Positions 35,881 through 47,100 of a stretch of 64,000 bases of DNA are shown here, piece after piece. Location: positions 4,735,309 to 4,799,308 of the forward strand of contig NC_041004.1 in assembly GCF_004193775.1 (NCBI RefSeq). Direction: 5' to 3'. The position numbers and the translations under genes are program-made. How positions within the stretch are numbered: position 1 is the stretch's first letter; every line of letters begins with the position of its first letter. The notes beneath the pieces were generated by a model, which was not told the origin of the DNA, did no database searches, and was given only the letters and a program-made list of their open reading frames with translations. The stretch is from Glycine soja. Taxonomy: Eukaryota; Streptophyta; Magnoliopsida; Fabales; Fabaceae.

Positions 35881-38800
35881 ATGGCAGCAGCACTGGTCGG
35901 TGGTGCCTTTCTCTCTGCTTTTCTTGATGTGCTTTTCGACAGGCTGGCTTCACCTGAGTTTGTTGACTTGATCCTTGGAAAGAAGCTTAGCAAGAAGTTG
36001 CTTCAAAAGTTGGAGACCACTCTCAGAGTGGTTGGAGCTGTGCTTGATGATGCCGAGAAGAAACAGATCACAAACACCAATGTCAAACACTGGCTCAATG
36101 ATCTCAAAGATGCTGTCTATGAAGCCGATGACTTACTCGACCATGTTTTCACCAAAGCTGCCACCCAAAACAAGGTAAGAGACTTGTTTTCTCGCTTTTC
36201 CGATAGGAAGATCGTTAGTAAGTTGGAGGACATAGTTGTCACACTTGAGTCTCATTTAAAACTCAAGGATAAACTTGATTTGAAAGAGAGTGCTGTGGAG
36301 AACTTGTCATGGAAAGCTCTATCAACATCTGTGGAAGATGGATCTCATATATATGGTAGGGAGAAAGATAAGCAGGCCATAATCAAGTTGTTGTCGGAGG
36401 ATAAGAGTGACGGTAGTGAAGTGTCTGTGGTTCCTATTGTGGGCATGGGTGGGGTTGGAAAAACTACTTTGGCCCAATTGGTGTACAATGATGAGAATTT
36501 GAAACAGATATTTGACTTTAAGGCATGGGTTTGTGTTTCTCAAGAATTTGATATTCTGAAGGTCACAAAAACTATAACAGAGGCGGTTACTGGAAAGCCT
36601 TGTATATTGAATGATCTGAATCTACTTCATCTTGAATTGATGGACAAGCTGAAAGACAAAAAATTCTTCATTGTTTTGGATGATGTTTGGACAGAGGATT
36701 ATGTTGATTGGCGTCTTCTTAAGAAACCATTTAACCGTGGGATTATTAGGAGAAGTAAAATTCTTCTAACAACCCGCAGTGAAAAAACAGCATCTGTAGT
36801 CCAAACTGTTAACACCTATCATCTAAACCAATTGTCGAATGAAGATTGTTGGTCAGTGTTTGCGAACCATGCGTGTCTTTACTCCGAATCGAACGGGAAC
36901 ACAACAACACTAGAAAAAATTGGAAAGGAGATTGTTAAAAAGTGCAACGGACTGCCTTTAGCAGCAGAGTCGCTTGGAGGCATGTTGAGAAGAAAGCATG
37001 ACATTGGGGATTGGGAAAATATTCTCGATAGTGACATTTGGGATCTTTCTGAAAGTGAGTGTAAAGTTATTCCAGCACTGAGACTTAGTTATCATTATCT
37101 CCCTCCACATTTAAAACGGTGCTTTGTTTATTGTTCGTTGTATCCACAAGATTACGAATTTGAAAAAAATGAATTAATCTTGTTGTGGATGGCCGAAGAT
37201 CTTTTGAAGAAACCAAGAAATGGTAGGACTTTAGAAGAGGTTGGTCATGAGTATTTTGATGATTTGATTTCGAGATCATTTTTCCAACGTTCAAGTACAA
37301 ATAGAAGTAGTTGGCCTTATGGCAAATGTTTTGTGATGCATGACCTCATGCATGATCTAGCCAGATCACTCGGTGGAGATTTTTATTTTAGATCAGAAGA
37401 ACTTGGGAAAGAAACAAAGATCAATACTAAGACTCGTCATTTGTCATTTGCCAAATTCAATTCTTCAGTCTTGGACAACTTTGATGTTGTTGGTAGAGCA
37501 AAATTTCTGAGAACTTTCTTGTCCATTATCAATTTTGAAGCTGCTCCATTCAACAATGAGGAGGCACAATGTATCATAATGTCAAAGCTTATGTACTTGA
37601 GAGTTTTATCATTTCGTGACTTCCGAAGTTTGGAGTCTTTGCCTGATTCAATAGGTAAATTGATCCATCTGCGTTATTTAGATCTCTCTCATTCAAGTAT
37701 AGAAACATTGCCAAAGTCATTGTGTAATTTATACAATCTGCAAACTTTGAAGTTGTCTAATTGCAGAAAACTGACTAAGTTGCCTAGTGACATGCACAAT
37801 CTTGTTAACTTGCGTCATCTTGAGATACGTAAAATTCCTATAAAAGAGATGCCGAGAGGAATCAGTAAATTAAATCATCTACAACATCTGGATTTCTTTG
37901 TTGTGGGCAAGCACGAAGAGAATGGGATCAAAGAATTGGGAGGACTTCCAAATCTTCGTGGTCAACATGAAATTAGGAACTTGGAGAATGTTTCCCAAAG
38001 TGATGAAGCGTTGGCGGCAAGGATGATGGATAAAAAACACATTAATAGTTTACAGTTGGAATGGTCTAGATGTAACAACAACAGTACCAACTTCCAACTT
38101 GAAATAGATGTGCTTTGCAAGTTACAGCCTCACTATAACATTGAATCGTTGGAAATAAAAGGTTATGAAGGAACCAGATTTCCAGATTGGATGGGAAATT
38201 CTTCCTACTGCAATATGACACATCTAATCTTGCGTGATTGTGACAACTGTAGTATGCTTCCTTCACTTGGACAACTACCTTCTCTCAAGGTCCTTGAAAT
38301 TACACGATTGAATAGGCTGAAGACTATTGATGCAGGTTTTTACAAGAACGAAGATTGTCGTTCTGGGACGCCCTTTCCCTCCCTTGAATCTCTGACCATT
38401 CATGACATGCCTTGTTGGGAGGTGTGGAGTTCCTTCGATTCAGAAGCTTTTCCTGTGCTTAAAAGTCTTCACATAAATGACTGCCCCAAACTGGAGGGAA
38501 GTCTGCCGAATCACCTTCCTGCTCTGACAGCACTTTGTATTATAAATTGCGAGCTGCTTGTCTCTTCTCTCCCAACGGTTTCCGCCATTCAAAGTTTGGA
38601 GATACGTAAAAGCAATAAAGTAGCACTGCATGCGTTACCTCTCTTGGTAGAGACTATAGAAGTAGAAGGAAGCCCAATGGTGGAGTCCATGATAGAGGCC
38701 ATCACTAACATCCAACCAACTTGTCTCCGGTCTTTAACATTAAGGAATTGCTCGTCAGCCGTGTCATTTCCGGGTGGTCGTTTACCTGAATCACTGAAGA

Positions 38801-39624
38801 CTCTGCATATCGAGGATCTTAAAAAACTGGAATTCCCGACGCAACACAAACATGAGTTACTGGAAACACTGTCAATAGAAAGCAGTTGTGATTCCCTCAC
38901 ATCTCTTCCATTGGTTACCTTTCCAAATCTCAGAGATCTCTCAATCCAAAACTGTGAAAATATGGAATCTCTTTTGGTTTCAGGGGCAGAGTCATTTAAG
39001 AGTCTGTGTTCTTTGAGAATTTACCAATGCCCCAACTTTGTATCATTCTGGAGAGAAGGATTGCCTGCGCCCAACTTGATTAATTTCAGTGTTTCGGGCT
39101 CTGACAAGTTGAAGTTGTTGCCTGAAGAGATGAGTAGTCTTCTCCCAAAGTTAGAATGTCTTGTCATATCCAACTGCCCAGAAATTGAGTCGTTTCCAGA
39201 AGGGGGTATGCCACCTAACCTGAGAACAGTTTGGATTGTCAATTGTGAGAAACTACTGAGTGGCCTAGCATGGCCATCCATGGGCATGCTTACCCATGTC
39301 TATGTTGGGGGTCGATGTGATGGCATCAAGTCCTTCCCTAAGGAGGGTTTGCTGCCTCCCTCCCTTACGTCTCTGTGGCTATATAACATGTCAAATCTGG
39401 AGATGTTGGACTGCACGGGGCTTCCTGTCTCTCTAATAAAATTAACCATAGAGAGTTGTCCTTTGCTGGAAAATATGGTGGGAGAAAGGCTTCCTGACTC
39501 TCTAATAAAATTAACCATATGGAGATGTCCTTTCCTGGAAAAACGATGCCTCATGAAGCACCCTCAAATTTGGCCTAAAATTTCCCACATCCCTGGCATT
39601 CTGGTTGGCAGTAGATGGATTTAG
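35881..39624 (+). CDS. CC-NB-LRR immune receptor (NLR1), intact, 1247 aa
   Basis: Predicted intracellular receptor of the CNL class, which detects pathogen effectors and switches on defence through an ADP/ATP-driven NB-ARC domain. One uninterrupted coding exon. The Rx-type coiled coil spans roughly residues 1-140, with an EDVID-like element YEADDLLD at 80-87. In NB-ARC the P-loop is GMGGVGKTT at 188-196, kinase-2 is FIVLDDVW ending at Trp270 (Trp marks CNLs), RNBS-B is KILLTTRS, GLPL is at 357-360 and MHD is at 486-488 (VMHDLMHDLA). About 25 leucine-rich repeats follow from near residue 560 to the end. Closest in kind to soybean Rps1-k-like and RPP13-like-1 annotated proteins; this comes from memory of the family, so identity is not claimed. 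The start is supported by MAAALVGGAFLSAFLDVLFD, shared with NLR2. Expression may respond to WRKY factors through the upstream W-box. Confidence 0.93.
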   Translation: MAAALVGGAFLSAFLDVLFDRLASPEFVDLILGKKLSKKLLQKLETTLRVVGAVLDDAEKKQITNTNVKHWLNDLKDAVYEADDLLDHVFTKAATQNKVRDLFSRFSDRKIVSKLEDIVVTLESHLKLKDKLDLKESAVENLSWKALSTSVEDGSHIYGREKDKQAIIKLLSEDKSDGSEVSVVPIVGMGGVGKTTLAQLVYNDENLKQIFDFKAWVCVSQEFDILKVTKTITEAVTGKPCILNDLNLLHLELMDKLKDKKFFIVLDDVWTEDYVDWRLLKKPFNRGIIRRSKILLTTRSEKTASVVQTVNTYHLNQLSNEDCWSVFANHACLYSESNGNTTTLEKIGKEIVKKCNGLPLAAESLGGMLRRKHDIGDWENILDSDIWDLSESECKVIPALRLSYHYLPPHLKRCFVYCSLYPQDYEFEKNELILLWMAEDLLKKPRNGRTLEEVGHEYFDDLISRSFFQRSSTNRSSWPYGKCFVMHDLMHDLARSLGGDFYFRSEELGKETKINTKTRHLSFAKFNSSVLDNFDVVGRAKFLRTFLSIINFEAAPFNNEEAQCIIMSKLMYLRVLSFRDFRSLESLPDSIGKLIHLRYLDLSHSSIETLPKSLCNLYNLQTLKLSNCRKLTKLPSDMHNLVNLRHLEIRKIPIKEMPRGISKLNHLQHLDFFVVGKHEENGIKELGGLPNLRGQHEIRNLENVSQSDEALAARMMDKKHINSLQLEWSRCNNNSTNFQLEIDVLCKLQPHYNIESLEIKGYEGTRFPDWMGNSSYCNMTHLILRDCDNCSMLPSLGQLPSLKVLEITRLNRLKTIDAGFYKNEDCRSGTPFPSLESLTIHDMPCWEVWSSFDSEAFPVLKSLHINDCPKLEGSLPNHLPALTALCIINCELLVSSLPTVSAIQSLEIRKSNKVALHALPLLVETIEVEGSPMVESMIEAITNIQPTCLRSLTLRNCSSAVSFPGGRLPESLKTLHIEDLKKLEFPTQHKHELLETLSIESSCDSLTSLPLVTFPNLRDLSIQNCENMESLLVSGAESFKSLCSLRIYQCPNFVSFWREGLPAPNLINFSVSGSDKLKLLPEEMSSLLPKLECLVISNCPEIESFPEGGMPPNLRTVWIVNCEKLLSGLAWPSMGMLTHVYVGGRCDGIKSFPKEGLLPPSLTSLWLYNMSNLEMLDCTGLPVSLIKLTIESCPLLENMVGERLPDSLIKLTIWRCPFLEKRCLMKHPQIWPKISHIPGILVGSRWI

Positions 39625-40119
39625 CCACCAAGGATGATCAACAGGTATCTTCTAAGTCTAACCAACTACAAAACTATTTCTGTGAAGGATATGTTTTAGT
39701 TCATGTCTTTCTCCTCTTACGTTTTACTAAATCCAATTCATTCTGAAATGGAAATTGACCTTATATGTATGTTACTGAATCTACAGAGAATCAACAAATT
39801 ATCAAGGGCAACGTGTGATATCATCTAAATCAAATTCACTGAAGAGTGCTGCTTAACCCCTAGCTTCGAAGAAGTAACGATAGAGGTACTAAGTAACAAC
39901 ATTGATAAATACTTAAATATAATGATTCTCCGGACAAATGTTGCACATCGGTGTTGTTATATTCTAACTTAATTTCTCCTTAAGATTATTGAGGCCAGAG
40001 TGAAATTCATGACAGTGGGAAACTTTTTTTTTTTTTTTTTTTTCAGATATGGTTGATTGGTTCAGAGAAATTGTACCTGCCCATGAATCTAAGTTCAAAT
40101 TTGAACTAGTGCTAAATGT
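39625..40119 (+). other. NLR1 3' UTR with probable intron(s)
   Basis: Just after the TAG, CAACAG|GTATCTTC (donor at 39645) and CTACAG|AGAATC (acceptor at 39786) would define a 142-bp 3' UTR intron. A long T run followed by CAG at 40024-40046 looks like a second acceptor. This is inference from splice consensus alone. Confidence 0.45.
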
Positions 40120-41229
40120 AACTTTTGATTTAATTGACGTGAAATTGATACTTTCTCAATAGCTGAATTTCTATTTGTGAGGTTTTTCGTTGGGTACAAT
40201 GTGAAGGATGAAAAGGTGTACCAAGTGAACTTCAGAAGGATTGGAAGATTTCAGTTTATCTCTTATCTCCTGTCTTATAAATTAATAGTGGTATGATTAT
40301 TGTAAAAATATGATAGATATGTAGATATGTAAGAATTGATAAAAGCATAATAAATATACAATTGTAATTCGGTAAATTGAAGAACATACATACTTCTTAG
40401 ACATTACTAAAAACAAAATCAAAAAATTGTAGATCATTTTTTCCTATTGTTCACAAATAAGAATGGTACTATCAATGATCAATCTCATTTCTTTCTTGAA
40501 ATTATCTATAAACAAAACAATTTTCATATTTGGTTCATCAAGAAACAATAATTTTTATATTTCTATATTATACTTACTTCTATGTTACATGTCACTATAT
40601 TTGATTTTCATAATTTTTTTTAAAGATTTAGTCACTTCACATATATGTACCAGTGAAATATATCAATATGTTGGCATCAGATATAGATGCATGAAGCAAA
40701 TTAAAGGACCAGTACTTTGTAGCAAAACACATTCTTCAAAATATGACATGAGATAAAAAAATAAGATGATATTTTTGTAAGTATTGGAAAAAAATGGTAA
40801 AGATTCTGAAATCAACGAGACACTAAATTTTCCACAACATCCTTCAATTGGGCCCAAGCTTCCTTTCCTATTGACAAATAACTGGTTGTTAGTGCCAGCC
40901 TTTTCTTTTTTCCAGTTTTCCATTGATGGTTAAAAGCTAATATGGACCTGTCACTCCTTAAAATTTCCACCAAAGTTTGGTAAATAAATATATAGGAGAG
41001 TGAATAATACAAGCCTTGCATTCAATCTCTAAGTTACTAGGTATATGAAACAGGTATGGGTATTTGGTTTTAGAAGGTATGTGGTTCATCACTATTTATA
41101 TTATTACTACAAGAACCAGGTACACTTTATTATGGTACATTAAATTTGGTGTGAGGTTGTAACTACGTTATATCCATCTCACTTAACACCATAATTAAAT
41201 TTAAAAGCAAAAAGATGAGAAAAATGCCA

Positions 41230-41330
41230 ATCTAACAATTGTTACCAGAGATTATTGCTACCTCTCTTGCATGACAAGCCCAAGCAGCACCCAACAAAAT
41301 CAGAAACAAAAGCCCCACTCTTTCCTCCAT
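41230..41330 (-). pseudogene. Signal-peptide-like exon fragment
   Basis: On the minus strand an ATG at 41330 opens MEERVGLLFLILLGAAWACH then AREVAIISGN before a TAG at about 41230. The hydrophobic core LLFLILLGAAWA followed by ACHARE looks like a secretory signal peptide with a cleavage site. A GAGAG|GTAGCA donor could end a first exon. I cannot identify the gene and no downstream exon is seen, so it is probably an isolated fragment. It lies in the part of block A missing from copy 2. Confidence 0.3.
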
Positions 41331-42484
41331 GGTTCCTGTAATTAACAAGCACTTCAAAAAGCAATGTTAATTAATTAATTTCCATCAGAAAAAAAAAGGC
41401 AGAATGATACAGAAACAGGGATAGCAGGAATTGTGCCAGAAACAGCAAGTGCAGAGCCAAAGTCAGAGGTGCAAATAGCAGGGAAGCCCAAAAGGAGAAT
41501 CACTGAACCTCAGCACCTAAAGGATTAAGTTTGATGAAAAAGGGACAAAGGGTAGTGTAGCCTTGCTTGAATAGCAATTGTCTAGCCTAGGGGGGGACAA
41601 GATTAACAAATTCTGGTAGCCAAATATTCCTAGAAATATTCCTATCACAGCTCAGCACAGGAATTCTATATATTACTATGTAAATAACAAGCTAAGGCAA
41701 TAAGAAATTATCCATTACCTCTACTCTGTGCTTATTCCTTCTTCTTCCTTCTAAGCTTCTCGGAGGTGCTGGACCTCGAATCTAGTAGGCTCACTTCATC
41801 GTGACATAATAATAATGTGGAACCAATCATGATAAGAACAGAAAATAAATCAATGCAATTGCATGATCAGAAAATAAAGAGGCGATATGTTATGTTCATA
41901 TTGATCAGAAAATAGGGCAACGTGTTAAATAAATGTGTCAGGTGCAACAACGAGGGGACGGAGAAAAAAAAGGATGATAAAGAATGTGATTATGACTTCT
42001 ACAAAGTCAAATTATTTACTTTTTTTAACTATCTATATTTTCCTTTTCACTTTCCTAATAGCCGTCTCATTAAGAGGAGTTTATGAAGTAGACTAGATTA
42101 ATTTTGAAAAAGAGAAATATCATCTGATATAATTTTGTTTTCTTAATTCATGTTGAATCGATGTAGTTTAAAATTTAAATATTATTATATCTGTCTGGAT
42201 TAATCTCAATTTTAAGTTTTAGTTTTATTTTTATTTTTTTCAAAAAAATTTAAGATATATAATAATTGTGATACAAAGTAATTTAAAATATTTCACCAAA
42301 AAAGTAATTTAAAATATCACATATATATAAATCATTTTAAAGCTAATAGTAATATTTTCTAAAAAAACTAAAAGTATATCTCTGTTGTACAAGTTGATTA
42401 TTATATTTATATATACTTGAATAGTTACTTAATATTATATATAATTACATTTTATTTTTCATAAATAATTTGTGTAATGTAATA

Positions 42485-42489
<5 letters not shown>

Positions 42490-42529
<40 letters not shown>
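42490..42529. repeat. (AT)n microsatellite in block A copy 1
   Basis: About 40 bp of alternating AT; the equivalent run in copy 2 is at 50516-50554. Confidence 0.95.
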
Positions 42530-42531
<2 letters not shown>

Positions 42532-42860
42532 AAATAAAAATATAAACATCGATTATATCATAAAATTTTGGTAATAATAATTCTTAAGAAAATTGTGAAT
42601 TAACTAACACTGTATTACATGGGTAATTATATGTTCAAAAGATTTTGTTACACGTATTTTATCAAAAAATCATTGTGAAAGACAAATTATCTTTTCTGAA
42701 AAAAAATCCAGCTCGTCCAACATGCCTTTATGGATTTACATTTTTTTTTATAAAAAAGTGTCTAAACACTAGCTTTTTACAAATTGCGTCGAACATGCCT
42801 TTTCGAATATTCTCTTTAAAGTTGAACATCTCTTTATGCTTATTGCTTTAACTATACTGA

Positions 42861-43234
42861 AAATATGTTTTACCCAATTCAATCTTGAATACAAGAAAAA
42901 GAAAAAATCTTATATACTAGTATTAAATATCAATAAATTTTAATTAATTTTACATGATTTAATTTAATACTATCATCTCTAAAATATCCCTTAACTAATT
43001 TAATATATCTAAACATAAGTACTCTTAAGACTATAAAAAACATATCAACATATTTGCCAATTTCATTTTCATAAATTTGAAAAATGATTGAATATCGATT
43101 TTAAATATTTCACATATCTTGTACGGGAATCGTCCTAATCTAATCGGACAAAACTATTAAAAATATTTTTTTAATATTTAATACAAATGCATATTTATGA
43201 CTCAAACTTGAGAATACCGAGTTCTTTTCTTAGT
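42861..43234. other. AT-rich DNA before copia-2
   Basis: No gene seen. Block A similarity ends here at GCTTTAACT, where copy 2 continues directly into WEB-gene sequence. Confidence 0.5.
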
Positions 43235-43459
43235 TTAGTTGGATATTACTATTAGCCTTCTCTCTCATTTTCTGTTGTAACCATTTTTAGGTAGTTAGAA
43301 TCAGTTGTAACGGTTTGATGATGAGTTAGTTATGAACTAACTCTTGTATATAATCTGTACTCATCATTGAATTGAATAACGAGAAAAACATTCCTTTCAT
43401 TTTCTTCTTCAAGCCTTTTTTTCCTCTGTTTCAGAATATGCTATGCTATAACTTTCACA

Positions 43460-43471
43460 TGGTATCAGAGC
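43460..43471 (+). other. copia-2 primer-binding site (initiator tRNA-Met type)
   Basis: TGGTATCAGAGC is the canonical plant copia/gypsy primer-binding site for initiator methionine tRNA. It fixes the 3' end of the 5' LTR at about 43459. Confidence 0.92.
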
Positions 43472-43542
43472 TCTTCAATTGAAGAGCTCTGCTGCGCACT
43501 CTCCCTGTTATTCCTCGATACAAGCACTGCTTCAATTCTCCC

Positions 43543-46500
43543 ATGGCTTCACCTAACCTTTCAGCACTAGAGAATTCACTCAATCCTCATAGTCCATATT
43601 ATGTGCATCCGAGTGAGAATCCATCAACCTCCCTTGTTTCTCCTCTTCTTGATCCCACAAATTATAACTCATGGTGCAGGTCAATGTCTACTGCACTCAG
43701 TGCGAAGAATAAGCTGGAATTTATCGATGGTTCTTTGCTGCAACTAACGCCCAATCATGGTCTTCATACTGCATGGAAATGTTCCAATAATATGGTGGTT
43801 TCATGGTTGATACATTCAGTATCACCTTCAATCAGACAGAGCATATTGTGGCTGGATAATGCCGTTGACATTTGGAGAGATCTGAAATCAAGATATTCCC
43901 AAGGTGATTTGTTGAGAATCTCTGAATTACAGCAAGAAGTTGCTTCCGTCTAACAAGGTGATGTCTCTGTCATAGAATATTATACAAAATTAAGAGTAAT
44001 ATGGGATGAATTAGAATCATATAGACCTGATCCAATATGTAGCCGTGTTAAAAAATGTCTATGTGATGCTCTTGTAATTGTGAAACAAAGAAAGGTACAA
44101 GATCAGGTTATGCAGTTCTTAAGAGGATTGAATGATCAATACAGCAATGTCAGGTCCAATATATTGATGATGGATCCTCTTCCCTCAATTAATAAAGTTT
44201 TCTCATATGCTACTCAACAAGAAAGACAACTCAACGGGATTGTAAGTATGAATAATCTCAGCTTGATTAATGCTGCTAATGCTTCCCATCCTAGGAATCT
44301 ATGTAGCTACTGCGGAAAGAATGGACATGCTGTCGAAGATTGTTGGAAAAAGAATGACTATCCAAGTAATTTCTCATCAAATAGAGGAAGAGGGGGTCAA
44401 ACTTTTATTGGTAATGGTAGAGGCTCAAATGTTGATAGAAATGGCAAAGTCTGCAATTACTGTGGTATCACTGGCCACATTGAGACAAAATGCTTCAAGA
44501 AACATGGATATCCACCAGGACATCGTTTACACAAAGCGCCTGGAACTAACATCAACAACACAGCTACAGAACCAATGAATAATGAGAACTCAACAGCAAT
44601 AACTACAATCCAGGAAGGACAAAATTTAGAAATGAAATTGACATCTCAATAATACCAAGCTCTAATGAGTTTGCTGCAATAGACATCCACCAATGGATCA
44701 TCTTCTTCTACACAGACAACCCATATCAATCAACTTGGTATAGTTTCTAAAACTAATTCTATTATAGGAAGTGTTTTACCTATAACTTGCACCATAAACA
44801 ATGACTCTGATCTCAATACTTGGCTCCTTGACTCGGGGGCTACTGATCACATTGCATCTTCCCTTGATCTATATAGTGAGTGTAAACAGATCTCTCCCAT
44901 CATTGTTAGCCTTCCTAATGGAGAACAACTGATTGCTAGATATTTTGGGACTGTGCATATTTCAAAATTTCTTGTTCTGACTAATGTGTTGTATCTACCT
45001 AATTTCAATTTCAATTTGATCTCCATTTCCAAATTGACTAATTCCATGCATTATCAGCTTGTATTCTTGGCTAATAAATGTCTGATACAGGAAATCTCCA
45101 CCAAGAGGATGATTGGTACAATTGATGTTGAATCTAGTTTGTACATGCTCAAGTCAACCTCTAGTCATCACAACAGTACACCCCTTGTTGTCCCCAATCC
45201 CTCCAGTTATGTCAGTTCTTGTAATAAAATGCTCATTGGTATATGGCACTGCAGATTAGGACACTTATCCAATGAAAAAATATTAGCCATGAAACAATAT
45301 TATCCCAATTTAAATTCTGTCAAAGAGATCATTTGTGATGCTTGTCATAAAGCCAAACAAAAGAAATTGATTTTTCCCATTAGCAGTTCTCATTCTCTTT
45401 ATCCCTTTGCTTTAATACATGTTGATATTTGGGGGCCTTGTTCAACCACTTCTATACATGGTCATAAATATTTTCTTACTATTGTTGATGATCATACTAG
45501 ATTTGTTTGGGTTTTGCCAATGTCTTCTAAAGCTGAAACTCAATCTCTTTTACAAGGTTTTGTTAAATCTGTTGAAAGACAATTTGACACAAAAGTTAAA
45601 ACTATTCGCTCAGATAATGGTGCAGAATTTATCATGAGTCATTTCTTCCAAGCCACTGGAATTATTCATCAAACAACCTGTGTGGAAACTCCCCAACAAA
45701 ATGGGATTGTTGAAAGAAAACACCAACATTTACTCAATGTAACCCGAGCCCTTTTGTTTTAGTCTAACCTTCCAAACATTTTTTGGTCCTATGCTTTACT
45801 TCATGCTGCTACCTTGATAAACATTATTCCTACTCCTTTTTTGAAAAATGAATCACCATACCAAAAACTCTATTATGCATTATATGATCTTAATTTACTT
45901 CGAGTTTTTGGCTGTCTATGTTACACTAGCACTCTCAGTGCTAACAGAAAAAAGCTAGATCCTAGAGCCTTACCTTGTGTGTTTCTGGGTTTTAAATCCC
46001 ATAAGAAAGGTTACCTTGTGTACAATCTCCATACACGAACCATTGAAGTGTCTCGACATGTTATTTTTTATGAGAACTGCTTTCCTTTCTCAACCATCGA
46101 TATTAATGATCCTACCATCCTTACTCACCCTTCCATCACTACTCATAATCCACAAGCTTTTTCTTCCCCTATAGATTCTCCTTCTCCTACACCTTTACCT
46201 CCCCAACTTGAACCTGTACCTATTGACTAGCCACATACTAAACTCATCTTATCACAGCTTTATTCTTAATATCTCTGCTAATTTTGAGCCTAAGTCTTAT
46301 ATTGATGCCCGTAAACATGATTCTTGGGTTCAAGCTATGCATGATGACATTTCTGCTCTAGAAAGGAATAATACATAGGTGCTCACTGATTTACCTCAAC
46401 ATAAAAATGTGATTGGTTGCAGATGGGTGTACAAGATCAAACATAATGCAGATGGATCTATTGAATGGTATAAGGCCCACTTGGTTGCCAAGGGCTATAC

Positions 46501-47100
46501 CCAAATTGAAGGTCTAAACTATTTGGATACATTTTCTCCAGTAGCCAAAGTTACTACAGTCCGTCTTTTGCTGGCACTAGCTGCTTCAAATAAGTGGTAT
46601 CTCAGACAGCTTGATATCAATAATGCTTTCCTTCATGGTGATCTTCATGAAGAGGTGTATATGGTTCTACCTCCAGGTATGAAATCTGCTAAACCTGGTC
46701 AAGTTTATAAGTTACAAAGATCTCTTTATGGGTTGAAACAAGCTAGTCGTCAATGGTATGCTCGATTGTCTACTTTTCTTGTAAATCATGGCTTTAAACA
46801 GCCGGCTACTGACTATTCCCTCTTTACCTTGAAAAGCAAAAATTCATTCACTGCATTATTGGTTTATGTTGATGATATTGTTCTAAGTGGGAATGGCCTC
46901 TCTGTTATCTCTTCCATTACAAAATTACTGGATGATACTTTTAAGATCAAAGACCTTGGTAATTTGAAATATTTCATTGGATTTGATGTTGCTCGTGGCA
47001 CCACAGGTATTAACATTTGCCAAAGAAAGTATGCTTTGGACCTTCTCAATGATACTGATATGTTAAATTGCAAGCCTGTTTTTGCCCCTTTTGATTTTAA
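43543..47100 (+). pseudogene. copia-2 gag-pol, broken and truncated
   Basis: Begins MASPNLSALENSLNPHSPYY. Gag has LLDPTNYNSWCRSM and two intact zinc knuckles, CSYCGKNGHAVEDC and CNYCGITGHIETKC. Protease LLDSGATDHI lies near 44825. Integrase has WHCRLGHLS, CDACHKAK and D (VDIWGP), D (RSDNGAEF) and E (ETPQQNGIVERKH) all present. RT has the intact box VYVDDIVLSG near 46862. Stops: TAA 43951, TAA about 44650, TAG about 44681, TAG about 45760 and TAG at about 46376, plus a frame change near 46230-46270 and a break in RT after CKPVFAPFD. Each stop is one C-to-T or G-to-A change from the residue expected in the family. Confidence 0.9.

Larger units (their letters stand above)
40120..42860 (+). repeat. 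NLR-downstream block A, copy 1
   Basis: Aligns with 49305-50950 (copy 2), starting at GATTTAATTGA and running through TTTTTATATTTGGTTCATCA, an AT microsatellite (42490-42529) and ATATTCTCTTTAAA at the end. Copy 1 has 41152-42270 (1119 bp) that copy 2 lacks. Two open frames around 40663-40923 recur in copy 2 but show no family resemblance. Confidence 0.85.
43235..47100 (+). mobile_element. Ty1-copia retrotransposon, 3'-truncated (copia-2)
   Basis: A plus-strand copia element. The likely 5' LTR (about 43235-43459) has TGTATATAATCTG near 43346 and ends CACA against the primer-binding site. Gag, protease, integrase and most of RT follow, then homology stops near 47100. RNase H, polypurine tract and 3' LTR are absent. 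The LTR's left edge is uncertain because there is no second copy to compare. Confidence 0.85.

Noticed and set aside
36322..39554. Minus-strand open frames of 63-103 codons within NLR1
   Set aside because: They mirror the NLR1 coding strand and several recur in NLR2 for the same reason.
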